Assembly (NCBI RefSeq): GCF_963924675.1
Contig: NC_089238.1
Span: forward strand, 44,348,879 to 44,412,878
Reading direction: 5' to 3'
Source: Phocoena phocoena
Taxonomy: Eukaryota > Chordata > Mammalia > Artiodactyla > Phocoenidae
Length of the DNA: 64,000 nucleotides
Below are positions 33,756 to 46,119 of the stretch, piece by piece. Position numbers and translations under genes: made by a program. The first letter of the stretch is position 1. Every line of letters starts with the position of its first letter. The notes beneath the pieces were generated by a model. That model did not search any database, was not told where the DNA came from, and saw only the letters and a list, made by a program, of their open reading frames with translations.

Positions 33756-36005
33756 AGGAATATCTTTCTTTGAAATTCTATAGCCTTATTTACCTAATAA
33801 GAAAAGAGTCAGAAGAAAATGAGGTGAGTTATGTGGGTATCTAGGTCTAACATCTATTAATTTGGAACTGAATATCCATAAAGCCCTTGCCCAGGAGTTC
33901 TGTGTGCTTTGCAGTCCTTTCCCCTATATTGGTGAAAAGATCAAAGCAGAAGTATACATTTTGTTCGCTCAAGGCCTTTAGCATACACAACAGCTTGAGT
34001 TGGTGTGACACTGCTGGCTACTGTGTCCTATTTTGCTAGTCTGAAATTCATAGCTAACTTAGGGATTTTATAAAGCATTTTCACTCTCCATTCTTTATCA
34101 ATCACTGACAGACTCATTGTTTTATAATGTACTTCTCAGCAAGCTGTTTGCGACTCATCGCCTGCCTTGCTGTATAGTCTATAAATATTTAATTCTTTAA
34201 TAAACTGCTTATATGTAATATAAAATGACTGATGCTATTCTCTCTTCCCTCTTTTAATAGTGCTACTATTTGCAAAACAATTCTTTTTTTTTCCTAAATA
34301 GCAATATGTTTCATAAATGTTTGACTTTCCTTTTTCTAAGTAGCAATTTATTCTGGGAGGTTGGTGGAATGACAGGCAGGAAAACGGCCCCTTGCTCCTG
34401 GGAACACAATATAACTCTTCCCTCACCCTCACCCCTACCAAGCTGCATACTGATGAGGTAAAGAGGGTGGACTTCGGAATTGTGACAGAGAGCAATCACC
34501 TGTCTCTCTACAGACCCAGTGTGCAAAACAGCCTTTAAATCTGTAGACTAAATATATACTTACAGGGAGCAAATATGGTTCCCTCTCCGCTCTGACATCT
34601 TTGTCTAAGGGAATCATAAAAGATAGTCAGTGATAGTATACCAGCACCTTAGTGTTCTCATCTTCTTTGTAACTGTGTACTTTATTTTTGCGTGTTGGCT
34701 TGATTTGCTTTCTGTGCCATGAAATGATTTTCAATATTTAATGACTCATTTTTAAAAATCAGATAAGGCAGACATTTATTGGGGGTTTATTGTGTGCACT
34801 GCACAGCTGTTAACATGTTTTCAAGCAAGCTCCTATTATTTTTCTATAATATTTCAATATAATTTATGAACTCTTAAAAATCAGGAACTGCCTTGGGGGC
34901 AGGCAGGGAGGATGAATTGGGGAATGCCAGAACAAATGTTTCTTCAGTGCTTACCACTAATCAGGTACATGTATTATCCCATGGCACTAACTCAGTTCTG
35001 CATTTCTTTAACACACTGCCTTTCACTAAGAATACATTCTAAATGTTCTACTAGAACCCAGTATATTTGATTTGGAAAAAGCATGAGGAGTATAGGGGTA
35101 GAACATTTGTTTACAAGTTTTAAAAACTTGATTTATATGCTACTTCTACCATGTATTAGCTATTACTTTAGATTTATCATCTAGCCTTTCTTATCTGTAA
35201 TAAGAGAATAATAAAAATTATATAATTTATATAAACACGTATATAATGGGCCATCAAATAATTGTTAATTCTCTAATTGTTCCACTCTAAAGAAGTACAT
35301 CAAGACAAAATCAAAATGAGTGAATGTTGTTAATGCAAAGATGGTATAAATTTTATGTAAACAGGAAACGTAATTTCAGTTGTTTATATAATAATAGTGA
35401 TGGGTTACTTTAAGCAATAAACACTTTTAACTGAGGCTCCTTGTTTAACTGACAGCACACATTTGTGAAGAGACTTATAGGGTCTTTTTACTCTGGAGCA
35501 GAGAGGATTTTTAATGCAAAATTGTGTGGGTCAAGTTTTTATCCTTGTTCTTATAATACCTATGATCAATCTAAGTGAGCTAATTTGCTTATACAAGTGA
35601 AATTATTCCAGCTTCATGTTGCCTGTACCCCACTCCATTTTATATGATACTTTCCCTTATTTCATAGATACCATTCCATTTTCTTATTTCATTAGACATT
35701 CACAGCACAAATGTGCTTCCATTTTATTTTTTCTAAAACAGAATTGCCTGTGATGCTCTCCATATAACTTTCTACCCTATTTAAGCATCATAAATTTGAA
35801 CCTGCCTAGGTGAAATCTCAGATTCCCTAATGAGTTCCATTTCCCCTGGTTGTACTGTCTAATTTGCTTCTGAAACAGACTTTAACTTCCACCTTTCTTC
35901 CTAACTTGATCTATCATATTTGACCAGTCATTGTCTCATATCTAATTATTTCCTTTGCATATTAAGGTGTATTGAAATGTTATGAAGGTCAATGAGAAAG
36001 AATAG
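33756..36005. other. Unique sequence, no gene seen; weak MIR-like scrap
   Basis: A poorly preserved MIR-like patch may lie at 35125-35240 (ACCATGTATTAGCTATTACT, CTTATCTGTAATAAGAGAAT). 33990-34220 is a repeat-free patch with TTATAAAGCATTTTCACTCT and CTCATCGCCTGCCTTGCTG that could be conserved, without strong support. Overlapping frames at 34235-34617 on both strands carry no domains. Confidence 0.45.
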
Positions 36006-36009
36006 ATCA

Positions 36010-36258
36010 TTTTAATCATAATAATGATATTATTATTATTGAGTTCCTACTATACACTAAGTATTGCTTTAGGATATGTAAACTTTTTCCCTTCATCTTA
36101 CTCTATGAGGTCAGAATTTCCAATTCACAGATGAGGAAGACTAAACATATGCAGGTTAAGTAGCTTACTTAAGGTTACATAGCTAGTAAGTAAATCAAAC
36201 TAGGATTCCAACATAGGTGTTATTGACTCCAAAGCCTGTGCTTTGCCTTAATTGCCTT
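36010..36258 (-). mobile_element. MIR SINE
   Basis: ATTATTGAGTTCCTACTATA, CTTACTCTATGAGGTCAGAA, AATTCACAGATGAGGAAGAC, TAAGGTTACATAGCTAGTAA and AAGCCTGTGCTTTGCCTTAA are the MIR reverse complement in order. An A run at 36274-36289 lies just beyond. Confidence 0.88.
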
Positions 36259-36399
36259 TTGAGAAGCTGAGCAAAAAAAAAAAAAAAAGTGCTGTTTTCA
36301 TACTATAAAAATGATAGGCATTATTTCTTTTTCTGTTTTAAAAGTACCACTATTCATTGAAAAATAAATAGCATCAGTTCATGTTCTTATGATGCCTTT

Positions 36400-36500
36400 C
36401 TTTTAAAAGCAGCAGTATATGTGAAAGTGCTTTGTACATTGTAAAGTCCTAGATAAATGTAAGGTATAATTGTAATAATAGTAATGAATTCAAAGTACTA
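36400..36500 (+). mobile_element. MIR 3'-part fragment
   Basis: GTGAAAGTGCTTTGTACATT, GTAAAGTCCTAGATAAATGT and the TAATAATA end resemble the last third of MIR. Short and isolated, so only moderately sure. Confidence 0.55.
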
Positions 36501-36839
36501 TTATAACCTTGTCAATAGTTATGGCATTTTTATCCCAAATATAGGTATATCATGCTCTGTGTAAAAGAAAAGGTTTTTTGAAAAGTTATAAGTAATTTAA
36601 ATATTTTAAAAAGATAATACCATTTTAAATATATAAAAGAGCTTATGATTTCTGGATAGAGCCTATAGCAAAGTCAAGAATTAGTTTGTAATGTGACTAA
36701 TTCCCTAATTATCTGTTTTGAATCTTAAATTTTTTAGTATTAAAGTCTTTAAAGGAGGGTACTCTTAAATAATGTTGACTGACACCTACAATCTCTTGAA
36801 ATAATTGCCAAAAAGACACCATGAGAAGGCTGCTAACTT

Positions 36840-37031
36840 TTTTAAAAAGATTTTTTGATATAGACCATTTTTAAAGTCTTTATTGAATTTGTTACAATAT
36901 TGCTTCTGTTCTGTTTTTTTGGTTTTTTGGCCCTGAGGCATGTGGGATCTTAGCTCCCCAACCAGGGATTGAACCTTCACCCCCTGCATTGGAAGGCAAA
37001 GTCTTAACCACTGGACCGCCAGGGAAATCCT
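36840..37031 (-). mobile_element. Older CHR-related SINE with 12-bp target-site duplication
   Basis: GGCTGCTAACTT flanks it at 36828-36839 and 37032-37043. The insert contains AAGTCTTTATTGAATTTGTT, ATATTGCTTCTGTTCTG, GAGGCATGTGGGATCTTAGC, CCCCAACCAGGGATTGAACC and CCACTGGACCGCCAGGGAAA, the reverse of a CHR relative with an extra 3' module. The exact TSD suggests moderate age. Confidence 0.94.
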
Positions 37032-37043
37032 GGCTGCTAACTT

Positions 37044-39640
37044 ATTTTTGAGGTCAGGAACCGTTGTAAGAGCTATACATTACGGAATCCCTAGGTTTCT
37101 GTTAATCCAAAGCCTGAACTATTATCCCTACACATTAATGTCCACTAAAATATGGAAAACCAGACATATTTCATTAGAAAAAAGTTTAGGTACCCACCTA
37201 TAAATCAGCTCATATATTTTATGTATGCAGTGAACACATTACTGTGCAATACTCAGATTTGAAAAATATTATGAGAGGCCATATGATATTTCTGTATTAC
37301 CTATCATTCATTTTCAGACAACATAACATCAGATTCTCTCTATTAAAATAGTATTATTCTATTTTTTTTCTAAAAACCCAATATAAACTTAAATCTTCTC
37401 TGGTAATTCTATAAAGTTGTATAGGACATCTTTCACTTCGTAAAACTAAATTCCTTATACCTCACTCACTATGTTTATGAACCTTCTGATTATTTCTCTT
37501 TCACACAAAGTTATGAAATACATATATTATGTATGAATGTATCTGCACACATAAAGAAGCATATACGAGCATTATAATAATGAGTTAAAAGTCATGTTCT
37601 TAATCCCTAAGTTGGCCAATTGGTTGCAGTTTCTTCCATGATCATAAACTGCATTCCTGACTCTAGATATAGCACTCGTTATTGACTATTATGTCAACAG
37701 GGGGTGGAATTTGAGTGAAAACATGGTAGAAAGCATCTGGATAAGCTTAAAAATAGGAATCAGAAGTAATTGCTTAGGGTGGATATTCTACAATTTGCAA
37801 GGCCAAATGAAGAATATATATAGCAATCCTGATTCAGATGCTAAAAAATATAAACTCATGATATAATGATCATATGGAGTCAACTATTCAAATCCATTTT
37901 CAAAGTCTCATGCCACTAAAGGTAAAATTTCTGATAGATTCATGGTTGGCCTTGCTAGTAATTTGCATCTTCAGTAGTTGGAAGAAATGATGGGAAAACT
38001 AATTATATGAGCCTAAATTTGCTCAACAAGTGAGAACTTCTCAGAGAGGTAGAAAAAAAAATTAGCACCCTGGAAGAAAGTAGTCATTTAATATTAGAGC
38101 TTAAAAGAGCCAGGAATGGTGAATATTGAACATAATCAGACATATGCCCTATAGCTACCTGTCCAATAAGTTAGCCCATTAAATTAAAATTAGTTAAAAT
38201 TTAATAAAATTAAAGATCAGTTTCTCAGTTGTACTAGCTAGCAGCTATCCTTTTGGACATAATATTTCCATTATTGCCAAAAGTTCTTTCAAACAGTGTT
38301 ATCCTAGACATCAGAAAGGCAGATTTTTAAATATTTACATTAAGGATAAATATAATTTTATGAGCATCATCTCTAAAAAGTTAGCTCAAGAAAAATAAGG
38401 AGGCCCTCCAAAACAACATTAAAATTGCACCTAACACATAACACATTGTTTTGTAATTGGTTTATTGCTTGTATTGCAATAAGGCAGGAGTGTGTGTCTC
38501 TTTCACTGTATCTGCCACATAGTAAGTGTATTGGTAGCAACTTCAACTGGTAGATAAAATAAAGAAATTCTCAGGCCAAAAAGGAGGGGGGATAAGTAAA
38601 GAGCAGTGTGATTTCACAGGGATCTGTTTGATTAAATTTAGATAATTGATTGTGTATAAAAGATATAAGGAGGAACATATAAAGGAGATTATTTGAGAGT
38701 TGCTTCTAGGGGAAAGTAAAAGAGAGAGACTTGCTGCAGGATTTTTATCTTCTGTTAAGAAATTACTAAAAGAGAGAGTAAGAGGGATAGATGGAGAGAG
38801 AGAGAGAATTAATTATTTTCTAAATTCTTTTTCTCTACCTTCTCTGTCAATAAAAAGATTTTCAGACAAGGAAGAAGAAAATAAATCTGTTATTGAGCGG
38901 TGTATCCCAAGATCAGGTAAAAAGATTAAAAGAGAGCACTAATTGTTGGAATTCAAGTCTCATATCCCAGATATATTACTTTCAGAGGTGCTGTGAGAAT
39001 TTGCAGTTGAGCTTGAAGAACTACAGATGTTTTTGAGAAAATATACATATTGGGAGAGGTGCTCGAAGCCTGAATAAGAGGGGAAGTTTTCCCAATTTTC
39101 TAGAAATGTTTTGTTGATTTTAAAATCAGTTATTTAAAAATTATTTTTGTAAACACTTGGGAAAGGGAATTTTGATCACTAGGAATAAATACAGGTTTAC
39201 AAAGAACAAATGTCTTCACTTCCTTTTTTGATGGAATTATTTCAGAGAGCTTCTATAATCAGAGTTTAGCTCAGACTTTCAATTTTCCTTGCCTAGATAA
39301 GAGGCTAAGAAGCAGAGCAGAAAGCTGATGAAAGCCAAATGGAGCTTTCAGCATTCTTACAGTGATGGGAAGACAAAAATTGGAGTTCAGGAGGAAATGG
39401 GACCTGGGAGATAAAGTGAGCTAGATGTAATCAGAGCCTTACAAAGACTATGTCTAGCTTTAAATTAACTTACTCTCTTATTGGATTGGGGTGATTTGTA
39501 CTTTTTCTGTCCTACTGCTTCCCAGATGATAGGGTACATTTTATTCAGAGAAAGCTATGACCATTCGAAGCCTTTAAAATTTTCACACACAATATCTGGC
39601 ATCCATTCTATACTTTCCAGGAATATCAAGAAACAGGACC
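37044..39640. other. Unique sequence; purine-rich patch near 38.7-38.95 kb
   Basis: No recognisable transposon. A purine-rich patch with AGAGAGAGA runs at about 38715-38815 gives a lysine/arginine-rich 80-codon frame at 38700-38942, which I attribute to composition. No exon signals stand out. Confidence 0.5.
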
Positions 39641-39649
39641 GAAGGGAGA

Positions 39650-42310
39650 AAAAAAAGTGTACAGTAGAAACAGACACAGAGTAAACCAGATATTGGAGGT
39701 ATCAGAAATAACTCCTAAACTCCAAACTGATAATATTTTGAAGAACAAAAAAAACTGCAACTCACAAAAAAAATTAAATGAATATTCTAGAACTGAAAAT
39801 GCAATAACTGAAATTAAGGCATCTATAAATACATTTAACAGCACAGGTTGGAAACAGATGAAGAGAGGATTATTATATGATAGATCAGTAAAAAATATTC
39901 AAGCCAAAGCAGGAAGAGCTAAAAGGATGGAAAATGAACAGCATAAAATACATATGAGACATGTTGAAAATATCTAACATATGTGTAATTGGAACCCTAC
40001 AAGGAAAAGAGAGATTGTAATAAAAATAATATTCCAACTGATAATAATTTCCAAAAGGGTGGAAAGATATCAAGCCACAGATACCTCAAGCAGGATAAAT
40101 ACAAAAAAAAGCACACCTAGGCACATCAATAGGACTGCTGAAAATGAAAACTGAGGAGAAGAATCTTAAAAGAAAGACATTATTTTATAGAAGCAATAAT
40201 AAGACTAACAGCTGATTTCTCGACAGAAATTATGGAGACCAAAAGCCAATGGAATGACAGCTTTAATATGCTGAAAGAAAATAATTACCAATCTGGAATT
40301 CAATACTCAGTGAAAATATAATTCAAAGCAAGATGAAACAACTTTATAGACAAACAAAAACGGAGAGAACTTAGCATCAGCACACCTCACCTAAAAAAAC
40401 AAACAAACAACAACAAAAAAAAAAAGGGAAGGGAATTCTTTAGAAAGAAGAAAAGCAACCCCAGAAAAAAACATGGAAATAGAGGAAAAAACAAAGATCA
40501 ATGCACAAGGTACATATGTTAGTAAGTCAGAATGAATCTTAGCTATACATTAAAAAGAAAAAAAGAAAACATCTTGTGAGGTTTAAAATATATAAACAAT
40601 AAAATGCATGTTAACAATAACATGAAGGGTGGTAGAGGGTCAACAAAATGAATCCAATCTAAGGTTCTAGTATCATCTGGGAAGTGGTAAAAGTACTAAT
40701 TTGTAATTAATAGATTATAGTAAGTCAGAGATGCATGTTGTGATATTTAGGGTAACACTTAATAGTAAAATAATGTATTATTAACAAGCTAATAGAGAAG
40801 AAAGTGGAATAACAAAAACACTTGATTAATCTCAAAGAATGCAAAAAAAGGAATGAAACAATATAAATCAGGTAAAATAGGAAACAATAAGGTAATATGT
40901 ATATAATTTTAAATGTATAAGTAACTACTTTAAATATCAGTTGACTCGGTTCTCCAGTTAAAAGTCAAAATTGTAAGAGTAGATAAAAGATAAAGTCTAA
41001 CTAAAAACAGGTAAAGTTGAAATAACAAGATAAAAAATAACCCACCTATACCAAAATATGACTAGAACAACTGTATTAACATTAAACAAAATAGATTTTA
41101 AGGCAAGAGATAAAGATGTATATGGAATAATTTTTAAAGAGTCAATCCAACACAGTACAATTTCTTAATTTGTGTCCACTTAATAACATAGCCACAAAAT
41201 ATATAAAGCAAAAATTGACAAAACTAAAAAATATGTACACAAATTCACATCATGGTGTAAGACTTTAACACATTTTTAACACACCTCGCTTGTGGTAACA
41301 AATAAAACGAGTATACAGGGAGACAAAAAAATTAGTAAGAATATAGATGAACTAAACAACATAATTATCCAACATAACTTAGTTATACATAGAACACTGC
41401 ACCTAACAATGTCAAGATTCATTCTTTTCAAGTGGACATTTACCAAAATTGACCATAATATCCCTTTGGACTGTGTATTTTTATTTTATTTATATTTCTG
41501 CAGCTCAGAGAAGTGCTGTGTTGTTGCTTCAGGGCAACACATAAGAGCCTAGTTCTTGTGCCTCAGTGCACTCACCACAGTCTCCCTTGGAACCTGAGGA
41601 ACCAGCATGCAGCGAAGGCAGACAAAGCCATGAGAAGGTGCTTTCCCCGTGGGGAAGAAAAAGACATTTCAGACACCTTGAGAAGGAAAAAGAAAACTGT
41701 CTTTTCTATGCCTGGCCACCCTGGAGATTTAGTGCTATAGCAATCATGTACATCAAATAGGAACTATCTGGTAGGTTGTCTGAGAAGGGATCTCAACAAT
41801 TTTCTAAACATATGATGAGAATCAGGGACCCAAATAAATGGTATTAAGTCAAAAAAAATTGACCATAATACAACTCTCAAAAATAGTCAGATTTAAATCA
41901 TTCAGAGTAGACTGACCACAGAGATCTGGAAAGCACTGACAAGAAGCTAAAAATCAATAACACTAAGATAACTAAAAGTTTCGTGAATCCCCAAAGGTGT
42001 GGAACTTAAGCCATATACTTCTAAAAAACTATGTTGCAAAGAGGAAATTAGAAAATATTTTGAATCAAATAATAATGAATATATGACATATGAAAAGCTA
42101 GGGGTTATATCTAAAGCTATGCTTAGAGGAAAATGTATAGCCTTTAAATGAATGTTTAAAAAGAAAAAGAGGCTAAAAATCAGTGATACAAATACCTTAT
42201 CAAGAAATTAGAAATAAAATAGAAAAGGAAACCCAAACAAAGTAGAAGGAAGAAAATAATAAGGACAGAAATGAACTAGATAGAAGTTAGCTGTATAATA
42301 GAGGAAATCA
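39650..42310 (+). mobile_element. Old L1M copy A (ORF1 region into ORF2 endonuclease), containing a retrocopy
   Basis: ORF1-side words TGCAATAACTGAAATTAAGG, CAGTAAAAAATATTCAAGCC, TAGGCACATCAATAGGACTG, GAAATTATGGAGACCAAAAG and GAATTCAATACTCAGTGAA are followed by endonuclease words AAGTCAAAATTGTAAGAGTA, CTTAATAACATAGCCACAAA and, after the retrocopy, GATTTAAATCATTCAGAGTA and AGGAAAATGTATAGCCTTTA. The frame 39657-39977 is the degraded ORF1 N-terminal part. All frames are broken. Confidence 0.8.
41445..41870 (+). pseudogene. Retrocopy (processed pseudogene fragment) of an unidentified transcript 3' end
   Basis: AAAATTGACCATAATA occurs at 41445-41460 and 41855-41870, an exact 16-bp TSD that interrupts the L1M sentence. 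The 390-bp insert does not resemble L1 or CHR SINEs. It ends with an AATAAA signal at 41833-41838, twelve bases, and then an A tail from 41851. This is the signature of an L1-mobilised cellular mRNA. Frames of 75 codons (41513-41740, ending GHPGDLVL then stop) and 64 codons (41566-41760) cross it; I recognise neither. It is presumably 5'-truncated and mostly 3' UTR or C-terminal coding sequence. The parent gene is unknown to me. Confidence 0.85.
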
Positions 42311-43866
42311 ACAGCAGCAGAATATTCATTTTTCTCAAATGCACACAGCATTTCAAAGAAATAGACCGTATGTTGGGCCATAAAACAAATCTTGAATTGA
42401 AATTACACAGAATATATTCCCTGAATACAGTGGTATTAAATTAGGAATTCATAGTAATAAGATACCCAGAAAAATAACTGAATGTTTGGAACTTAAACAA
42501 CACACTTCTAAATAATACATGTCCAAGAAGACATCACAAATCACAAGTAAATGGTAATGAATACACATCCTATGAAAGTATATGGGATACAACTAAAGCA
42601 GTCCTTAGAGGGAGATGTATAGATCTACACATCTATTTTAGAAAAGAAGAAAAGTGTAAAATTAATTATCTAAGATTCGACCTTGTGAACCTAGAAAAAG
42701 AGAAGCAAATCAAACCCAAAGTAAGTAAAAGAAAGGAAATTATAAAATTAAGAGTAGAAATCAAAAGAAGATCAACATATAGAAGTTGATTCTTCAATAG
42801 TTTAATAAAATTGATTTTTAAAAGAACGATCAAGAAAAAAGAAAACACAAATCACTAATATCACAAATGAAAGAGGGGACATTACTAAAGTTTTGAAAGA
42901 CAAAAAGTAGAATAATAAGATATTGAACAACTTGTTCTAATCAATCCAATAACTAAGTTGAAATGGACAAATTCCTTGAAAAACACAGCTTACTAAAATT
43001 GACACAAGAAATTAAAAATTTGAATACTCCTAGATCATTTTCTTAAATATTGAATTTATAATTGATAAACTGCCCACAGTTTTTAGACCTATAGCTTCAC
43101 TGGTGTATTCTATCCAATGTTTAAGGACAAAACAATGACAATCTTACACAAACTTCTTCAGAGTATAGAGGCAGGGGACACTCTCCAACTCAGTCCTTAG
43201 CAAGGTTGGTTTAACACAATGAAGATCAGTCATTGTAATTCACCATGACAACAACTTTGAACTATTACTTATTTGAATAGAGGCAGAAAAGGCATTTGAC
43301 AAAATTTAACAACCATTTAAAAAAAAATTCTTAGCAACTGAGAATAGAAGGATCCCTCTTCCACTTGATAAAGGGCATCTTTCTTAATGATGAAAGACTG
43401 AATTCTTTCTCTCCTAAATTCAGGAACAAGGCAATGATGTCTCCTAAGATTGGAAGCAAGGGAAGAATGTTCACTTTCACCACTCACCACTTCTATTCAA
43501 CATTGTTCTAGATGTCCTTACCAAGTTAAAGACAAAAATTAGTGGACATGGTTACTGGAAATGAAGACTTAAGCTATCTATTTACAGTTTAATTCATTGC
43601 ATTTGTAGAAAATTATAAGGATTCCTTGTAAAAGCTACCATTTGTGTAAAAAAAATGGGAGGGAAAACATATCTGAGTATAATATATCAATATCTGGAAG
43701 GATAAACGAGAAACCAGTAACTGATTACCAATTTGGGGGTGAGGTTAGAAAATCATGGCCAGAAGAGGGGCAGGAGGGAGACGTTTTGCTTTCTACATTA
43801 AATTATCAATTCTGAAAAATAGTTAATGTATTACCTATTCAGAAATACCTTTTTTTAAAAAAGACT
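42311..43866 (+). mobile_element. Old L1M copy B, repeating part of the ORF2 region of copy A
   Basis: It restarts within ORF2: TAGACCGTATGTTGGGCCAT, GGAACTTAAACAACACACTT and GTCCTTAGAGGGAGATGTAT here correspond to the same region as TGGAACTTAAGCCATATACT and CTTAGAGGAAAATGTATAGC of copy A about 450 bp upstream. It then runs on through RT remnants (GGCAGAAAAGGCATTTGACA, AAGGCAATGATGTCTCCTAA) to about 43860. Confidence 0.8.
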
Positions 43867-43868
43867 GA

Positions 43869-44209
43869 GGGACTTCCCTGGTGGCGCAGTGGTTAAGAAT
43901 CCACCTGCCAATGCAGGGGACACAGGTTCAAGCCCTGGTCCGGGAATATCCCACATGCCGTGGAGCAACTAATCCCATGTGCCACAACTACTGAGCCTGC
44001 GCTCTAGAGCCTGCGAGCCACACTAGCCTGCATGCCACAATGACCGAAGCTGGCGTGCCTAGAGCCTGTGCTCCGCAACAAGAGAAGCCACTGCAATGAG
44101 AAGCCCACGCACCGCAACGAAGAGTAGCCCCCGCTCGCCGCAACTAGAGAAAGCCCGCACGCAGCAATGAACACCCAATGCGGCCAAAAATAAAATTAAC
44201 TAATTTTTA
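43869..44209 (+). mobile_element. CHR-type SINE, long form
   Basis: GGGACTTCCCTGGTGGCGCA start, GCAGGGGACACAGGTTCAAG, CCACATGCCGTGGAGCAACT, GCCACAACTACTGAGCCTGC, GAGAAGCCACTGCAATGAGA and CCCAATGCGGCCAAAAATAA end. I could not find a convincing TSD at its left edge. Confidence 0.92.
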
Positions 44210-44220
44210 AAAATATATGT

Positions 44221-44438
44221 TGGGCTTCCCTCGTGGCGCAGTGGTTGAGAGTCCACCTGCCGATGCAGGGGACACGGGTTCGTACCCTGGTCCGGGAAGA
44301 TCCCACATGCCACGGAGCGGCTTGGGCCGGTGAGCCATGGCCTCTGGGCCTGTGCGTCTGCAGCCTGTGCTCCGCAATGGGAGAGGCCACAACAGTGAGA
44401 GGCCCGCATACCGCAAAAAAAAAATAATAAAAAATTTA
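44221..44438 (+). mobile_element. CHR-type SINE, short form, abutting the previous SINE
   Basis: TGGGCTTCCCTCGTGGCGCA start, CGATGCAGGGGACACGGGTT, GGGAAGATCCCACATGCCAC and GGCCTGTGCGTCTGCAGCCT, then an A-rich tail. AAAATATATGT (44210-44220) and AAAATATATATGC after the tail form an approximate TSD. It inserted in the A-rich tail of the long-form SINE, mirroring the pair at 4376-4902. Confidence 0.92.
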
Positions 44439-44879
44439 AAATATATATGCTAAAAAATAATTTTAAATAAAAAAGTCTGAAAGTTGGCATTGCCCTATCA
44501 ATTTGGTAAATAATGAGCACCTCTCAGTTCTACAGCTCTCCTCTTAGTTCCCATAGCCCTCCACCGCAAACAGGGTAGGACTCTCTTATTAGACTTAGAT
44601 ATTATGCAACATGATCATCATTTCAGAATTACACATACATTTTTAAAGGAACACTTTCATGGGTATATCATGAACTGCATTAATATGAGCTGTAGTTTGA
44701 CTTTTGATTATTTATAATTCATAATCTATCTACCATAGATACCTATTTAATGCTTTCTCACTAAATCTTTTACCTGCCTTGCTATTTAGTAGTAGCAGTA
44801 AAGACTGAATGTTATTTCCTTTACCTTATTTCTCTCTAATACTAACCAATATACACTGAAATAATAATATAGCAACAAT

Positions 44880-45062
44880 AAAATCTAACATTATTAGTGT
44901 TTATTATATGGAAATACTGTGCTAAATTCTTTACATGCATTGTTTCAAAATTTAATACCCATAATTCTGTCAACAGAGATAGAAAAGATAAGAAGTTACA
45001 GGCCTGATTCAGATTAAATAGCCATTCTCCACATTAATTCATTGTACTCTGTAGTTTGGTAC
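44880..45062 (-). mobile_element. Degraded MIR SINE
   Basis: TTAGTGTTTATTATATGGAA, TGTGCTAAATTCTTTACATG, GATAGAAAAGATAAGAAGTT and CCATTCTCCACATTAATTCA follow the MIR reverse order loosely. Moderate support. Confidence 0.6.
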
Positions 45063-45700
45063 ACTGTACCAGTTAAGAAGCATGTAACAATTGAGGGTGT
45101 GTTATAAAGGACACTCATAAATGGAAGTTTGGGCGAAGAGCAACAGAATTTAGAACATGCTTACATGCTCATATATAAACAGAGAACAGTTTCAAGTCAA
45201 CATTATGCCATCAAATAGAAATCTGTGCTGGTATACAAACCAGAGCGAAACTGTCTCTGTCTCTAGGTAACTTAAACAGAGGTATAAAATTGTTTTAACC
45301 TGAATTATTAAAGTAATTTGAACTATGTCCACCTGACTAAGGGAAGTAATGAAATCTCTTTTTTTCTGACTGCTGCTTCTTGCTTTGTTTTTCTTTATGA
45401 ATTCTTTGAGGCCATTAGTAATATTCCAAATATTATATCAGTTCTGAATCCACCCAGTAGGTTCATTCACTATTTGTTCATCTCTATTCATCATAAACAT
45501 GCATTAATCCACCCTGGTAATTTTCACATCCTGAAAATGTTAGAAAACCACAGTAATCTTTACTCTGAGAATTAACCAGCACCAACATTATCAGGCCTGC
45601 TTAAGCACCCAGATGATTCCACCTGCTCTTTAGCAACATATACTATGATAGCACCAAGAATTCCCTCTGTCACAAATACCTGGACCAGGAGGCACTCTAC
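45063..45700. other. Unique sequence at the edge of the repeat-free block
   Basis: No transposon recognised. An 85-codon frame (45318-45575) has no domain or splice signals. Confidence 0.45.
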
Positions 45701-46110
45701 TGCATCCCCAAATTAGGAGTAGCTGTGCTTTTGGCTTCCGAGCTGTAGACAGCTGCGGGGGGCAGGCACCAAGTTGCCGCTGCTTTCCTCAGCCTCAGAC
45801 CTAGAAGGGCCTGTCTCAGTGCTCATCTTGGCAAACCCTGATAGCTCCCCGTAATGGGAGCCCCATCTGAGACTAATGAAGAAGCAAAGATGGTTTCTGA
45901 AAACCTCCTGTACTACGAAATATTATGCTGTGGCTCTGAATATACTCCTCTTCGTATATTCTCTCTTCTTCCCTCCCTTCCATATCCATGCCCTTATTTA
46001 ATTCCGGTTTCCATTAAAATACTATTTGGGCAGCAAATTTCACAGATTGGATCCATCTCGATTCTGCCATGCAAAGAAAACACATCTGTCTGACTCTTCA
46101 TTTAAAATAA
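45700..46110. promoter_or_regulatory. Candidate conserved noncoding element 1 of the 45-51 kb block
   Basis: Higher-GC, non-repetitive sequence with GAGCTGTAGACAGCTGCGGG (two CAGCTG/AGCTGT-like words), GGTTTCTGAAAACCTCCTGT and CAGATTGGATCCATCTCGAT. Sequence texture is that of a slowly evolving element: few runs, retained CpG, no indel-prone tracts. The conservation itself is inferred, not measured. Confidence 0.4.
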
Positions 46111-46119
46111 GGAAAAAAT

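Noticed and set aside
38700..38942. 80-codon lysine/arginine-rich frame
   Set aside because: It is an effect of a purine-rich AGAGAGA tract, without other coding evidence.
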